A stretch of 8,286 bases of DNA, from positions 1 through 8,286 of the forward strand of contig DAIPGN010000027.1 in NCBI GenBank assembly GCA_036771835.1, written 5' to 3'. This document shows, in pieces, positions 1 through 5,492 of the stretch. Source of the stretch: UBA4877 sp002399285. Lineage in GTDB: Bacteria; Bacillota; Thermoanaerobacteria; Thermoanaerobacterales; UBA4877. Numbering within the stretch: the stretch's first letter is position 1; every line of letters begins with the position of its first letter. The notes beneath the pieces are model-generated. The model saw nothing but the letters and a program-made list of their open reading frames with translations. It was not told the DNA's origin and did no database searches. The position numbers and the translations under genes were made by a program.

Positions 1-54
1 AGCAGCTGATTTGTAATCAGCGGGTTGTAGGTTCAAGTCCTATCGCCAGCTCCA
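1..54 (+). tRNA. tRNA-Thr (anticodon TGT), 5' part cut off by the window edge
   Basis: Only the 3' portion is present. The anticodon stem GCTGA (5-9) pairs with TCAGC (17-21) around the loop TTTGTAA, which puts TGT at 12-14, the Thr anticodon reading ACA and wobble codons. The T arm has stem GTAGG/CCTAT around TTCAAGT. It is followed by the 3' acceptor strand CGCCAGC, discriminator T and an encoded CCA (52-54). The D arm and 5' acceptor strand lie outside the window. It sits 11 nt before a tRNA-Tyr, so the two are probably cut from one precursor. Confidence 0.93.
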
Positions 55-65
55 GTTTAATACTC

Positions 66-150
66 GGAGGGATACCCAAGTGGCTAAAGGGGGCAGACTG
101 TAAATCTGTTGGCGCAGCCTTCGATGGTTCGAATCCATCTCCCTCCACCA
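66..150 (+). tRNA. tRNA-Tyr (anticodon GTA)
   Basis: This is a complete 85-nt type II tRNA. The acceptor stem GGAGGGA pairs with TCCCTCC, and CCA is encoded at 148-150. The anticodon stem GCAGA/TCTGT encloses the loop CTGTAAA with anticodon GTA (Tyr). The long variable arm (around TGGCGCAGCCTTCGA) is typical of bacterial tRNA-Tyr, -Leu and -Ser. The T loop is TTCGAAT. No promoter lies between it and the tRNA-Thr, so it is probably co-transcribed from upstream. Confidence 0.97.
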
Positions 151-156
151 TTATAC

Positions 157-177
157 AAGCCTTTGGAGGGCTTTTTT
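157..177 (+). terminator. Intrinsic terminator after the tRNA pair
   Basis: AAGCC (157-161) pairs with GGCTT (169-173), with a possible extra T-G pair, around a short TTTGGA-type loop, and is followed by an uninterrupted T run (172-177). It closes the tRNA transcript just before the metK promoter. Confidence 0.8.
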
Positions 178-184
178 GTATATA

Positions 185-213
185 TTGACTAAATTTATAT
201 AATATGCTATTAT
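185..213 (+). promoter_or_regulatory. Sigma-A promoter of metK
   Basis: The -35 TTGACT (185-190) is followed by a 17-bp spacer and the -10 TATTAT (208-213). TG at 205-206 gives an extended -10. The predicted transcription start is near 220, about 17 nt before the riboswitch aptamer begins. Confidence 0.8.
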
Positions 214-236
214 GGCTTAAAATTGAATAGATAAGA

Positions 237-340
237 TTCTCTTATCAAGAGCGGCGGAGGGACAGGCCCTATGAAACCCGGCAACCAGCATTGCATGGTG
301 CTAAATCCTGCAGAATGAATAATTCTGAAAGATGGGGGAA
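237..340 (+). ncRNA. SAM-I (S-box) riboswitch aptamer
   Basis: The conserved S-box core is present in order: GGCGGAGGGA, GGCCC, TGAAACCCGGCAACC, GGTGCTAAATCCTGC and GAAAGATG. P1 forms between TTCTCTTATC (237-246) and GATGGGGGAA (331-340), with several G-U pairs. P4 is CAGAA/TTCTG around a short loop (about 311-327). In this family, S-adenosylmethionine binding stabilises P1 and turns off downstream expression. The gene below it makes SAM, so this is direct product feedback. The match to the family consensus is close enough that I regard the call as secure. Confidence 0.97.
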
Positions 341-350
341 AGGGAAGAAT

Positions 351-377
351 ACCTCTTCTTTTGGAAGGGGTTTTATT
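351..377 (+). terminator. Riboswitch-controlled leader terminator of metK
   Basis: ACCTCTTC (351-358) pairs with GAAGGGGT (364-371) over eight pairs, some G-U, around a TTTTG loop. The T-rich tract TTTTATT follows. It lies between the SAM aptamer and the metK ribosome site (GAGGAGGAG, 384-392). A competing antiterminator can be drawn between the 3' strand of P1 (331-337) and 352-358 with one mismatch, which fits the usual S-box switching logic. The terminator stem is seen; the antiterminator pairing is inference. Confidence 0.75.
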
Positions 378-396
378 ATGTTTGAGGAGGAGAAAG

Positions 397-1584
397 ATGA
401 ACAAGTTATTTACTTCAGAGTCGGTTACGGAGGGGCATCCGGACAAGATATGCGACCAGATTGCCGACGCTATATTGGATGAGATCCTTGCTGTGGATCC
501 TAACGCAAGGGTGGCCTGTGAGGTGGCTACAATCACGGGTATGGTTCTGGTTATGGGAGAGATAACGACTCAGTGCTATGTGGATATACCAAAGACGGTA
601 CGCAGGACAATAAGGGAAATCGGATATACGCGGGCTAAATATGGTTTTGACAGTGATACGTGTGCCGTGATCACCAGTATCGACGAACAGTCTCCGGATA
701 TTGCGCTGGGTGTGGACCGCTCGCTGGAAGCTAAGAGGGGAAGCTCCACCGAGGATTATGATATGATAGGGGCCGGGGATCAGGGTATGATGTTTGGATA
801 TGCCTGCAATGAAACACCCGAACTCATGCCTATGCCTATTTCTTTTGCCAACAAACTGGCAAGAAGGCTGGCCGAAGTGAGAAAGGACGGAACCATTCCA
901 TATCTGCGGCCGGACGGCAAAGCACAGGTGACCATTGAATATGATGATGACAGACCCGTGAGGGTCGATACCATAGTGATATCCGCTCAGCATCATCCCG
1001 AAGTCGAGTATGATACCATAGAAAATGATATCATGGAGTATGTTATAAAGCCTGTGATACCGGCGGAACTGTTGGATGACAATACAAAATACTACATAAA
1101 TCCGACGGGCAGATTTACCGTGGGCGGACCGCAGGGCGATTCGGGGCTTACTGGACGCAAGATCATAGTCGATACTTACGGCGGATATGCGAGGCATGGC
1201 GGCGGTTCATTTTCAGGCAAGGACCCGACAAAAGTCGATAGGTCGGCGAGCTATGCGGCCAGATATGTTGCCAAGAATATCGTCGCAGCCGGCATAGCGG
1301 ACAAATGTGAAGTGGAACTGGCGTATGCGATAGGCCTGGCCAGGCCGGTGTCGGTTCGGGTAGATACCTTCGGGACGGGTAAGATACCGGATGATAAGAT
1401 TATTGAACTCATTGATAACAATTTTGATTTAAGGCCGGCGGCAATTATCGACAAGTTAGACCTAAAGAGACCAATATACAGGCGGATCGCGGCATACGGC
1501 CATTTCGGCAGGACGGATCTTGATCTTCCATGGGAGAAGACCGATAGGGCTGAACAGCTGGGTAAACAGGCTGCCATAAAGTAA
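397..1584 (+). CDS. metK: S-adenosylmethionine synthetase (methionine adenosyltransferase)
   Basis: Cytosolic enzyme that makes S-adenosylmethionine from methionine and ATP, releasing phosphate and pyrophosphate. The 395-residue length is normal for bacterial MetK. Signature motifs are present: GHPDK at 13-17 (ATP/metal-binding region), GAGDQGMMFGYA at 125-136, and the glycine-rich phosphate loop GGGSFSGKDPTKVDRSA at 268-284. The start at 397 is chosen because it follows GAGGAGGAG (384-392) and gives the family N-terminus MNKLFTSESVTEGHPDK. An earlier in-frame TTG at 361 lies inside the leader terminator hairpin and is not credible. The gene is a single unit under a SAM-I riboswitch, with a terminator directly after it. 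Confidence 0.98.
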   Translation: MNKLFTSESVTEGHPDKICDQIADAILDEILAVDPNARVACEVATITGMVLVMGEITTQCYVDIPKTVRRTIREIGYTRAKYGFDSDTCAVITSIDEQSPDIALGVDRSLEAKRGSSTEDYDMIGAGDQGMMFGYACNETPELMPMPISFANKLARRLAEVRKDGTIPYLRPDGKAQVTIEYDDDRPVRVDTIVISAQHHPEVEYDTIENDIMEYVIKPVIPAELLDDNTKYYINPTGRFTVGGPQGDSGLTGRKIIVDTYGGYARHGGGSFSGKDPTKVDRSASYAARYVAKNIVAAGIADKCEVELAYAIGLARPVSVRVDTFGTGKIPDDKIIELIDNNFDLRPAAIIDKLDLKRPIYRRIAAYGHFGRTDLDLPWEKTDRAEQLGKQAAIK

Positions 1585-1599
1585 AATAATTTACATTTT

Positions 1600-1626
1600 G
1601 CGGGTTCTTTTGAACCTGCTTTTTTT
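1600..1626 (+). terminator. Intrinsic terminator of metK
   Basis: GCGGGTTC (1600-1607) pairs with GAACCTGC (1612-1619) over eight pairs around a TTTT loop, followed by seven T residues. It begins 15 nt after the metK stop. Confidence 0.92.
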
Positions 1627-1679
1627 ATTATTAAAAGTTCACTATGATAGTTGAATTAAAACGGGTATGATTTCAAAAT

Positions 1680-1740
1680 TGCATTATGCAGAAGTATTGG
1701 ATTTTATGCATCGGGCTCAAAATATAAATTAAATTATGCA
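1680..1740 (+). promoter_or_regulatory. Three phased TTATGCA repeats upstream of gdh (possible operator array)
   Basis: TTATGCA occurs at 1684-1690, 1704-1710 and 1734-1740, so the start-to-start spacings are exactly 20 and 30 bp. The copies would face the same side of the DNA helix. The first copy is part of an inverted repeat, TGCAT-T-ATGCA (1680-1690), and the second contains the palindrome ATGCAT. The last copy ends 7 bp before the predicted -35 box of gdh. The arrangement resembles sites for a transcription regulator, but the protein that would bind is unknown. Confidence 0.4.
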
Positions 1741-1747
1741 AAATTTA

Positions 1748-1776
1748 TTTACTATATATTCTATGTGTGTTAAAAT
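1748..1776 (+). promoter_or_regulatory. Sigma-A promoter of gdh
   Basis: The -35-like TTTACT (1748-1753), a 17-bp spacer and the -10 TAAAAT (1771-1776) place transcription start near 1783, about 25 nt before the start codon. The -35 box is weak (four of six matches), as often seen at activator-dependent promoters. Confidence 0.55.
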
Positions 1777-1807
1777 ATTATTGAAGATTACAAAGGAGGG
1801 ATTAATC

Positions 1808-3055
1808 ATGGGAGAGGTTTTAAATCCATATGAGATTGCAAAAGCTGAGGTAAAAGCAGCTTGCGATAAGCTTGGATTGGAGGATGAAGTTTACGAGATT
1901 TTTTCCAAACCACAGAGATTCTTAGAAGTGTCTATTCCGGTCAAGATGGATGATGGTACGGTAAAAGTTTTTACGGGATATCGTTCTCAGCATAATAACG
2001 CATTAGGACCCACAAAGGGCGGTATCAGGTTCCATCAGAATGTAAGCGTGGATGAAGTGAAAGCGCTCTCAATTTGGATGACTTTTAAATCATCATTATT
2101 GGGCCTTCCATATGGCGGAGGCAAGGGCGGAGTAATAGTTGATCCAACGACATTATCTCAAGGTGAGCTGGAAAGATTGTCCCGTGGTTACATAGATGCA
2201 ATTGCAGATTTTATAGGGCCTCAGGTCGATATACCAGCACCTGACGTAAACACAAATGGTCAGATAATGGCATGGATGCTTGATGAATATAACAAAATAG
2301 TCAGAAAGGATACTCCGGCAGTCATTACTGGCAAGCCTCTGTCTGTAGGAGGTTCTAAGGGAAGGAGTGCAGCTACCGGGCTGGGGGTAGCAATTGCGGC
2401 AAGAGAAGCTGCCAAGAGAATTGGCATAGATCTCAAAAAAGCAAGGATCGCGGTGCAAGGCTTTGGGAATGTAGGAAGTTCTACGGCTAATTTCCTGTAC
2501 GATTTTGGTGCAAAGATCGTTGCGGTCGCAGATGTTTGGGGCGCCATTTATGATGAAGAGGGTCTGGACATAGCGGCTCTTAGAAAATATAATGCCGAAC
2601 ATGGAAAAATTGAAGGATTTCCAGGCAGTAAGACCATAGACAGAGATGAAGTATTGTATATGGACGTGGATATCCTTGTGCCGGCGGCGATGGAAAACGT
2701 GCTGACGTCCGAGAACGCATCTAAAGTTAAAGCAAAAATAGTCTGCGAAGGCGCCAATGGTCCGACTACGCCTGAAGCAGAAACAATACTTAATAAGAAG
2801 AATATCGTGGTAGTGCCTGATATATTGGCCAATGCCGGAGGAGTGACCGTATCATACTTTGAATGGGTGCAGAACCTCTACAATTATTACTGGACGGATG
2901 AAGAGGTATCCCAGAAAGAAGAACTGATGATGATGGATGCCCTCAACGAAGTCTATAAGCTGAGCAAAACGCACAATGTTACCCTTAGGACGGCAGCCTA
3001 TATGCGTTCTATCAAGAGAGTTGCCGAGGCAATGAAGGCTAAAGGCTGGTATTAA
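1808..3055 (+). CDS. gdhA: Glutamate dehydrogenase (probably NAD-dependent)
   Basis: Converts glutamate to 2-oxoglutarate and ammonia, and the reverse, linking amino-acid fermentation to carbon metabolism in the cytosol. The 415 residues match the usual 410-430 of the hexameric family. Motifs seen: GPTKGGIRFH (67-76, substrate lysine K70), PYGGGKGG (101-108, catalytic K106), PAPDVNT (143-149, catalytic D146), the Rossmann loop QGFGNVGS (217-224) and ANAGGVTVSYFEW (341-353). An acidic residue (D242) at the end of the second Rossmann strand favours NAD over NADP, by inference. The start at 1808 follows AAAGGAGGG (1792-1800). The in-frame upstream ATG at 1736 would lie before the predicted promoter -10 and lacks a ribosome site. 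The gene stands alone between two terminators. Confidence 0.97.
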   Translation: MGEVLNPYEIAKAEVKAACDKLGLEDEVYEIFSKPQRFLEVSIPVKMDDGTVKVFTGYRSQHNNALGPTKGGIRFHQNVSVDEVKALSIWMTFKSSLLGLPYGGGKGGVIVDPTTLSQGELERLSRGYIDAIADFIGPQVDIPAPDVNTNGQIMAWMLDEYNKIVRKDTPAVITGKPLSVGGSKGRSAATGLGVAIAAREAAKRIGIDLKKARIAVQGFGNVGSSTANFLYDFGAKIVAVADVWGAIYDEEGLDIAALRKYNAEHGKIEGFPGSKTIDRDEVLYMDVDILVPAAMENVLTSENASKVKAKIVCEGANGPTTPEAETILNKKNIVVVPDILANAGGVTVSYFEWVQNLYNYYWTDEEVSQKEELMMMDALNEVYKLSKTHNVTLRTAAYMRSIKRVAEAMKAKGWY

Positions 3056-3062
3056 AACATAG

Positions 3063-3091
3063 AGAGAGTCCTGAAAGGGGCTCTTTTTTTT
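3063..3091 (+). terminator. Intrinsic terminator of gdh
   Basis: AGAGTCC (3065-3071) pairs with GGGCTCT (3078-3084) around TGAAAG, extendable by two pairs, and runs into a long T tract through 3091. Confidence 0.92.
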
Positions 3092-3100
3092 ATTGCCAAC

Positions 3101-3129
3101 TTTATAATATCATCATTTGTTAGTATAAT
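3101..3129 (+). promoter_or_regulatory. Likely sigma-A promoter of the ogg unit
   Basis: A perfect -10 TATAAT (3124-3129) lies 17 bp after a weak -35, TTTATA (3101-3106). The expected start near 3136 gives a leader of about 45 nt before the ogg start codon. An alternative pair, TTGTTA-17-TAATTA, overlaps it slightly downstream. Confidence 0.5.
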
Positions 3130-3180
3130 TGTATATATGTAATTATCGACTATTTTGCATTAAGGGGGACCCTCAGATCA

Positions 3181-4065
3181 ATGAAATACGAATGGAAAGA
3201 CAACGGACTGATTATAGAGCAGGCGGATAATTTTGAACCGGCCCAGGTTTTTGATTGCGGTCAGTGCTTCAGATGGGTACATGAAGAAGACGGCTATACA
3301 GGCATAATTGACGACAGGGTGGTTAAAGTAAATAAACGGGGTGAAGATATACTGATCGAAAATGTGCCAAAGGAAATGACTGACGACGTATTACATTATT
3401 TTGACATAGACAGAAATTATAACGGAATCAAAGAGGAATTGAGATCCGATGCATATTTGAGGAAAGCCATGGAATATGGTAACGGGCTGCGCATTTTAAA
3501 TCAGGAACCGTTCGAGTGCCTGATTTCGTATATCGTTTCGGCGAATAACAGGATACCTCAAATAAAACGTGTTGTAGATAACCTGTCTTCAATGTATGGC
3601 AAACAAACGGAACATAGAGGAAAAGTATACTATGCCTTTCCTACTCCCAATGCATTGGCTGATGCTCAGGTTTGCGACGTGCAGAACAGCCGATGCGGAT
3701 TCAGGGCGGATTATATATGTGATGCGGCAAAGCGCGTGGCATGGGGAGACTTGGATCTGGATTCACTGAGGGAAAGAGATTATCTTACGGCCAAGGCCGA
3801 GCTTATGAAAGTAAAGGGGATAGGACCAAAAGTGGCCGATTGTATACTTTTATACTCGCTGCAAAAATATGAGGCATTTCCCGTGGACGTATGGGTAAAC
3901 AGGGTGATGACCGATATTTATATACACCAAAAGATGAGCCTTAAGAGAGTGGGCGAGTTTGCCAGGGACAGATTTGGCCGATCGGCAGGCTTTGCACAAC
4001 TTTATCTTTTTTATTACTATAGAAATAACAGGGGGATCACAGAGGATGACGGGAGTATTGATTAA
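3181..4065 (+). CDS. ogg: 8-oxoguanine DNA glycosylase / AP lyase (Ogg1 type)
   Basis: Base-excision repair enzyme that removes oxidised guanine from DNA and can nick the abasic site. It has 294 residues. An OGG N-terminal domain covers roughly 1-110, with the typical DCGQCFRW at 25-32. A helix-hairpin-helix GPD domain follows, roughly 110-285. Its hairpin VKGIGPKVADC (211-221) carries the catalytic lysine (K217), and PVDVW (234-238) carries the catalytic aspartate (D236). The pattern matches eukaryotic Ogg1 and the bacterial Ogg1 homologues found in clostridia rather than MutM or AGOG. The ribosome site AAGGGGG (3162-3168) is 12 nt from the ATG, slightly long. Its last 20 bases overlap the next gene, suggesting translational coupling. 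Confidence 0.93.
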   Translation: MKYEWKDNGLIIEQADNFEPAQVFDCGQCFRWVHEEDGYTGIIDDRVVKVNKRGEDILIENVPKEMTDDVLHYFDIDRNYNGIKEELRSDAYLRKAMEYGNGLRILNQEPFECLISYIVSANNRIPQIKRVVDNLSSMYGKQTEHRGKVYYAFPTPNALADAQVCDVQNSRCGFRADYICDAAKRVAWGDLDLDSLRERDYLTAKAELMKVKGIGPKVADCILLYSLQKYEAFPVDVWVNRVMTDIYIHQKMSLKRVGEFARDRFGRSAGFAQLYLFYYYRNNRGITEDDGSID

Positions 4066-4720
4066 TGCCTTGGCTATAATTGCAGGCAGCATTGCGGGAC
4101 TTCTTTTAAAGAAGGGAATACCGGAGTCTATAAGAGATACCGTAATGAAAGGGATCGGACTTGTCACGGCGATTTTGGGAATATCCTTTGCCATGAAATC
4201 ATCTAACTCCATCGTGATGATTTTGAGTATCGCATTGGGCGGTGTGTTGGGCGAGCTTATCAATATCGACGGCCTATTGAACGGCATGGGTCGGAGATTA
4301 GAACAAAGGTTAAAATCCTATGGACAGGTATCGGAGGGCTTTGTTACGGCGACACTTATTTTCTGCGTAGGAGCTATGGCCATAGTAGGATCGATTCAAA
4401 GCGGTCTTACCGGTGACAATACCGTATTGATTACAAAATCGGGTCTGGATGCGATCACGGCGATAGTACTTAGTTCCACCATGGGTATAGGCGTACTATT
4501 ATCGGCAGTTTCCGTTTTCGTATATCAGGGTGTCATAGCCATAGCAGCAGGCCTTATGAGTTCCTTTGTAAGTGAAGCTTTGATAAATGAAATGACGGCT
4601 GTGGGAGGCGTTTTGATATTCGGAATAGCACTGAATATGCTGGGAATAACAAAAATCAAGTTGGCGAATTTACTGCCGGCAATATTCATCCCTATAATTT
4701 ATTTTTTGATATTTTCATAA
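4046..4720 (+). CDS. DUF554 family membrane protein (YdfK/YqgA-like)
   Basis: Polytopic inner-membrane protein of 224 residues with about six or seven hydrophobic segments, near residues 2-21, 37-50, 56-74, 99-117, 134-170, 184-200 and 207-223. The N-terminal pattern TGVLINALAIIAGSIAGLLL and the central FCVGAMAIVGSIQSGLTGD (106-124) are characteristic of DUF554, whose transport or other role is not established. The start at 4046 is preceded by AGGGGG (4030-4035) and gives the family N-terminus. The in-frame upstream start at 3959 would add a hydrophilic stretch encoded inside ogg. The gene overlaps ogg by 20 bp and ends 35 bases before a strong terminator. The pairing with a DNA-repair gene does not by itself reveal its function. 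Confidence 0.92.
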   Translation: MTGVLINALAIIAGSIAGLLLKKGIPESIRDTVMKGIGLVTAILGISFAMKSSNSIVMILSIALGGVLGELINIDGLLNGMGRRLEQRLKSYGQVSEGFVTATLIFCVGAMAIVGSIQSGLTGDNTVLITKSGLDAITAIVLSSTMGIGVLLSAVSVFVYQGVIAIAAGLMSSFVSEALINEMTAVGGVLIFGIALNMLGITKIKLANLLPAIFIPIIYFLIFS

Positions 4721-4755
4721 AACATGGGGATCAAGATACTAAATTCACGCATTAT

Positions 4756-4795
4756 GGCTGCAAAACAATGTTTAAACAGTTTTGCGGCCTTTTTA
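4756..4795 (+). terminator. Strong intrinsic terminator of the ogg-DUF554 unit
   Basis: GGCTGCAAAAC (4756-4766) pairs over 11 positions with GTTTTGCGGCC (4779-4789), with one G-U, followed by TTTTT. The 12-nt loop contains the perfect palindrome TGTTTAAACA (4769-4778). Confidence 0.93.
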
Positions 4796-4803
4796 TGCTT
4801 TGT

Positions 4804-4832
4804 AACAATAAGTCATGAAATGGCATAACATG
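4804..4832 (+). promoter_or_regulatory. Sigma-K-like sporulation promoter before the first small gene
   Basis: AACA (4804-4807), a 16-bp spacer and CATAACATG (4824-4832) match the mACm-N16-CATAnnnTA consensus known for sigma-K, except for the last base. No good sigma-A promoter is visible in this gap. Transcription would start near 4840, just before the ribosome site. Sigma-E -10 boxes look similar, so sigma-E remains possible, but its -35 pattern is not seen. Confidence 0.5.
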
Positions 4833-4864
4833 TTAACAGGAATATTTGAAGGAGGGTTGTCAAC

Positions 4865-5008
4865 ATGCCGTTTTTGGAGTTTGTGGAGAGCGAGGATATG
4901 CTTCTCATATTTCTTATTTTTCTACTGTTTGAGGATACTTTGGATAAAAATATACTGATACCGTTATTACTGATATTACTTATAAAATCCAATGATGAGT
5001 TGTATTAA
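4865..5008 (+). CDS. Small Leu/Ile-rich protein A (47 aa), putative sporulation protein
   Basis: I do not recognise a named family. The 47-residue product has an acidic N-terminal stretch (EFVESED), a hydrophobic run LLIFLIFLLF (13-22), a charged turn (EDTLDKN), a second run ILIPLLLILLI (30-40) and a polar tail (KSNDELY). Each run is 10-11 residues, shorter than a normal membrane-spanning helix. The start is well supported: AAGGAGGG at 4849-4856, 8 nt before ATG. The sigma-K-like promoter suggests expression in the mother cell late in sporulation. It shares its SEDMLL-type motif with the next two small genes. Strong ribosome site, promoter and paralogy argue that this is a real gene. Confidence 0.72.
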   Translation: MPFLEFVESEDMLLIFLIFLLFEDTLDKNILIPLLLILLIKSNDELY

Positions 5009-5035
5009 CACAAATGATGGTGGCTACATATTATA
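5007..5035 (+). promoter_or_regulatory. Sigma-K-like sporulation promoter before the second small gene
   Basis: AACA (5007-5010), a 16-bp spacer and CATATTATA (5027-5035) fit the mACm-N16-CATAnnnTA consensus at every defined position. The -35 element overlaps the stop codon of the preceding small gene. The predicted start near 5042 leaves only the ribosome site as leader. The same architecture occurs before the first small gene. Confidence 0.6.
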
Positions 5036-5058
5036 TAAAGTAGAAAAGGAGAGAAGCG

Positions 5059-5184
5059 ATGCAACATAAAGAGAAAGTTACTCCACAAGATCAGTTGTTG
5101 GTACTATTCCTGTTTAAGATGTATGAATGTGAATTTGATGACCCAAAGCAATTAGTTATTCTCCTTTTCCTGCTCATTTTTTAA
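5059..5184 (+). CDS. Small Leu-rich protein B (41 aa), paralogue of A and C
   Basis: Unrecognised 41-residue protein. A polar N-terminus (MQHKEKVTPQDQ) leads into LLVLFLF (13-19), then an acidic middle with one cysteine (KMYECEFDDPKQ) and a C-terminal hydrophobic run LVILLFLLIF (32-41) that ends the protein. PQDQLLVLFLF resembles SEDMLLIFLIF of A and SREDLLLILFL of C. The C-terminal QLVILLFLL closely resembles QLLVILLFLVL of C. The ribosome site AAGGAG (5046-5051) is 7 nt before the ATG. It has its own sigma-K-like promoter and is followed after 28 nt by gene C, probably on the same transcript. Confidence 0.7.
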   Translation: MQHKEKVTPQDQLLVLFLFKMYECEFDDPKQLVILLFLLIF

Positions 5185-5212
5185 TCTCATCAATTTGGAA
5201 GGAGGGTTTTCC

Positions 5213-5428
5213 ATGCCAGATGCTAAAGGCGGCGAATTTGGGGCTTTTGGACTTAGCAGAGAAGACCTGCTGCTGATACTCTTCCTTGTTTGGCTTTTTA
5301 CGCCGGGTTTCTTCGGAAAGAACGGTGTATTTGCCGAGGGAACCGAGGGACTTTTCGGCAGGGGCGGAGATTTTAATCAACTGTTAGTTATTCTTCTTTT
5401 CCTTGTTTTATCTGGAGGCTGGAACTAA
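5213..5428 (+). CDS. Small Gly/Phe/Leu-rich protein C (71 aa), paralogue of A and B
   Basis: Unrecognised 71-residue protein. The Gly/Phe-containing N-terminus (PDAKGGEFGAFGLSRED) precedes the hydrophobic run LLLILFLVWLF (19-29). A Gly/Phe-rich linker of about 25 residues follows (TPGFFGKNG, FAEGTEGLFGRGGDF), then a second run LLVILLFLVL (57-66) and a short SGGWN tail. The linker is unlike a globular domain and is reminiscent of Gly-rich spore-coat-type small proteins, by loose analogy only. The start at 5213 follows AAGGAGGG (5199-5206) by 6 nt; the in-frame TTG at 5195 precedes that ribosome site. No promoter is seen in the 28-nt gap, so it is probably co-transcribed with B. Confidence 0.75.
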   Translation: MPDAKGGEFGAFGLSREDLLLILFLVWLFTPGFFGKNGVFAEGTEGLFGRGGDFNQLLVILLFLVLSGGWN

Positions 5429-5434
5429 AGCATA

Positions 5435-5466
5435 GGGCCCTTTTGGGCCCGTACATAGAATTCTAT
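5435..5466 (+). repeat. GC hairpin plus 12-bp palindrome between small genes C and D
   Basis: GGGCCC-TTTT-GGGCCC (5435-5450) is a perfect six-pair GC hairpin without a following T tract, so it is not a standard terminator. Four bases later, ATAGAATTCTAT (5455-5466) is a perfect 12-bp palindrome. The pair fills the gap between gene C and the ribosome site of gene D. It could be an mRNA processing or stability element, or a protein-binding site. Confidence 0.6.
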
Positions 5467-5492
5467 TGTTATTGATAGGGGGAGGGATAATT

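Noticed and set aside
291..482. A 63-codon + strand frame starting inside the riboswitch
   Set aside because: It runs through the aptamer and terminator and then out of frame through metK, with no ribosome site.
210..536. Open frame on the - strand across the riboswitch and the metK start
   Set aside because: It covers the SAM-I aptamer, whose sequence is constrained by RNA structure, and the conserved metK N-terminus.
415..1197. A 260-codon open frame on the - strand opposite metK
   Set aside because: It lies wholly within the unmistakable metK gene. Its translation has no recognisable motif and is rich in His, Ile, Arg and Cys, as expected of a shadow frame. No ribosome site or promoter was seen for it.
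1736..1807. Upstream ATG that would lengthen glutamate dehydrogenase by 24 residues
   Set aside because: It precedes the predicted -35 and -10 boxes and has no ribosome site. The ATG at 1808 has AAAGGAGGG at the right distance and gives the normal family length.
3959..4045. N-terminal extension of the DUF554 protein
   Set aside because: The extra residues are encoded inside ogg in another frame and are not membrane-like. The ATG at 4046 matches the family start and follows AGGGGG.
5174..5380. A 68-codon - strand frame opposite small gene C
   Set aside because: Gene C has an excellent ribosome site and clear similarity to its neighbours. The reverse frame is Lys/Ser-rich, with no such support.
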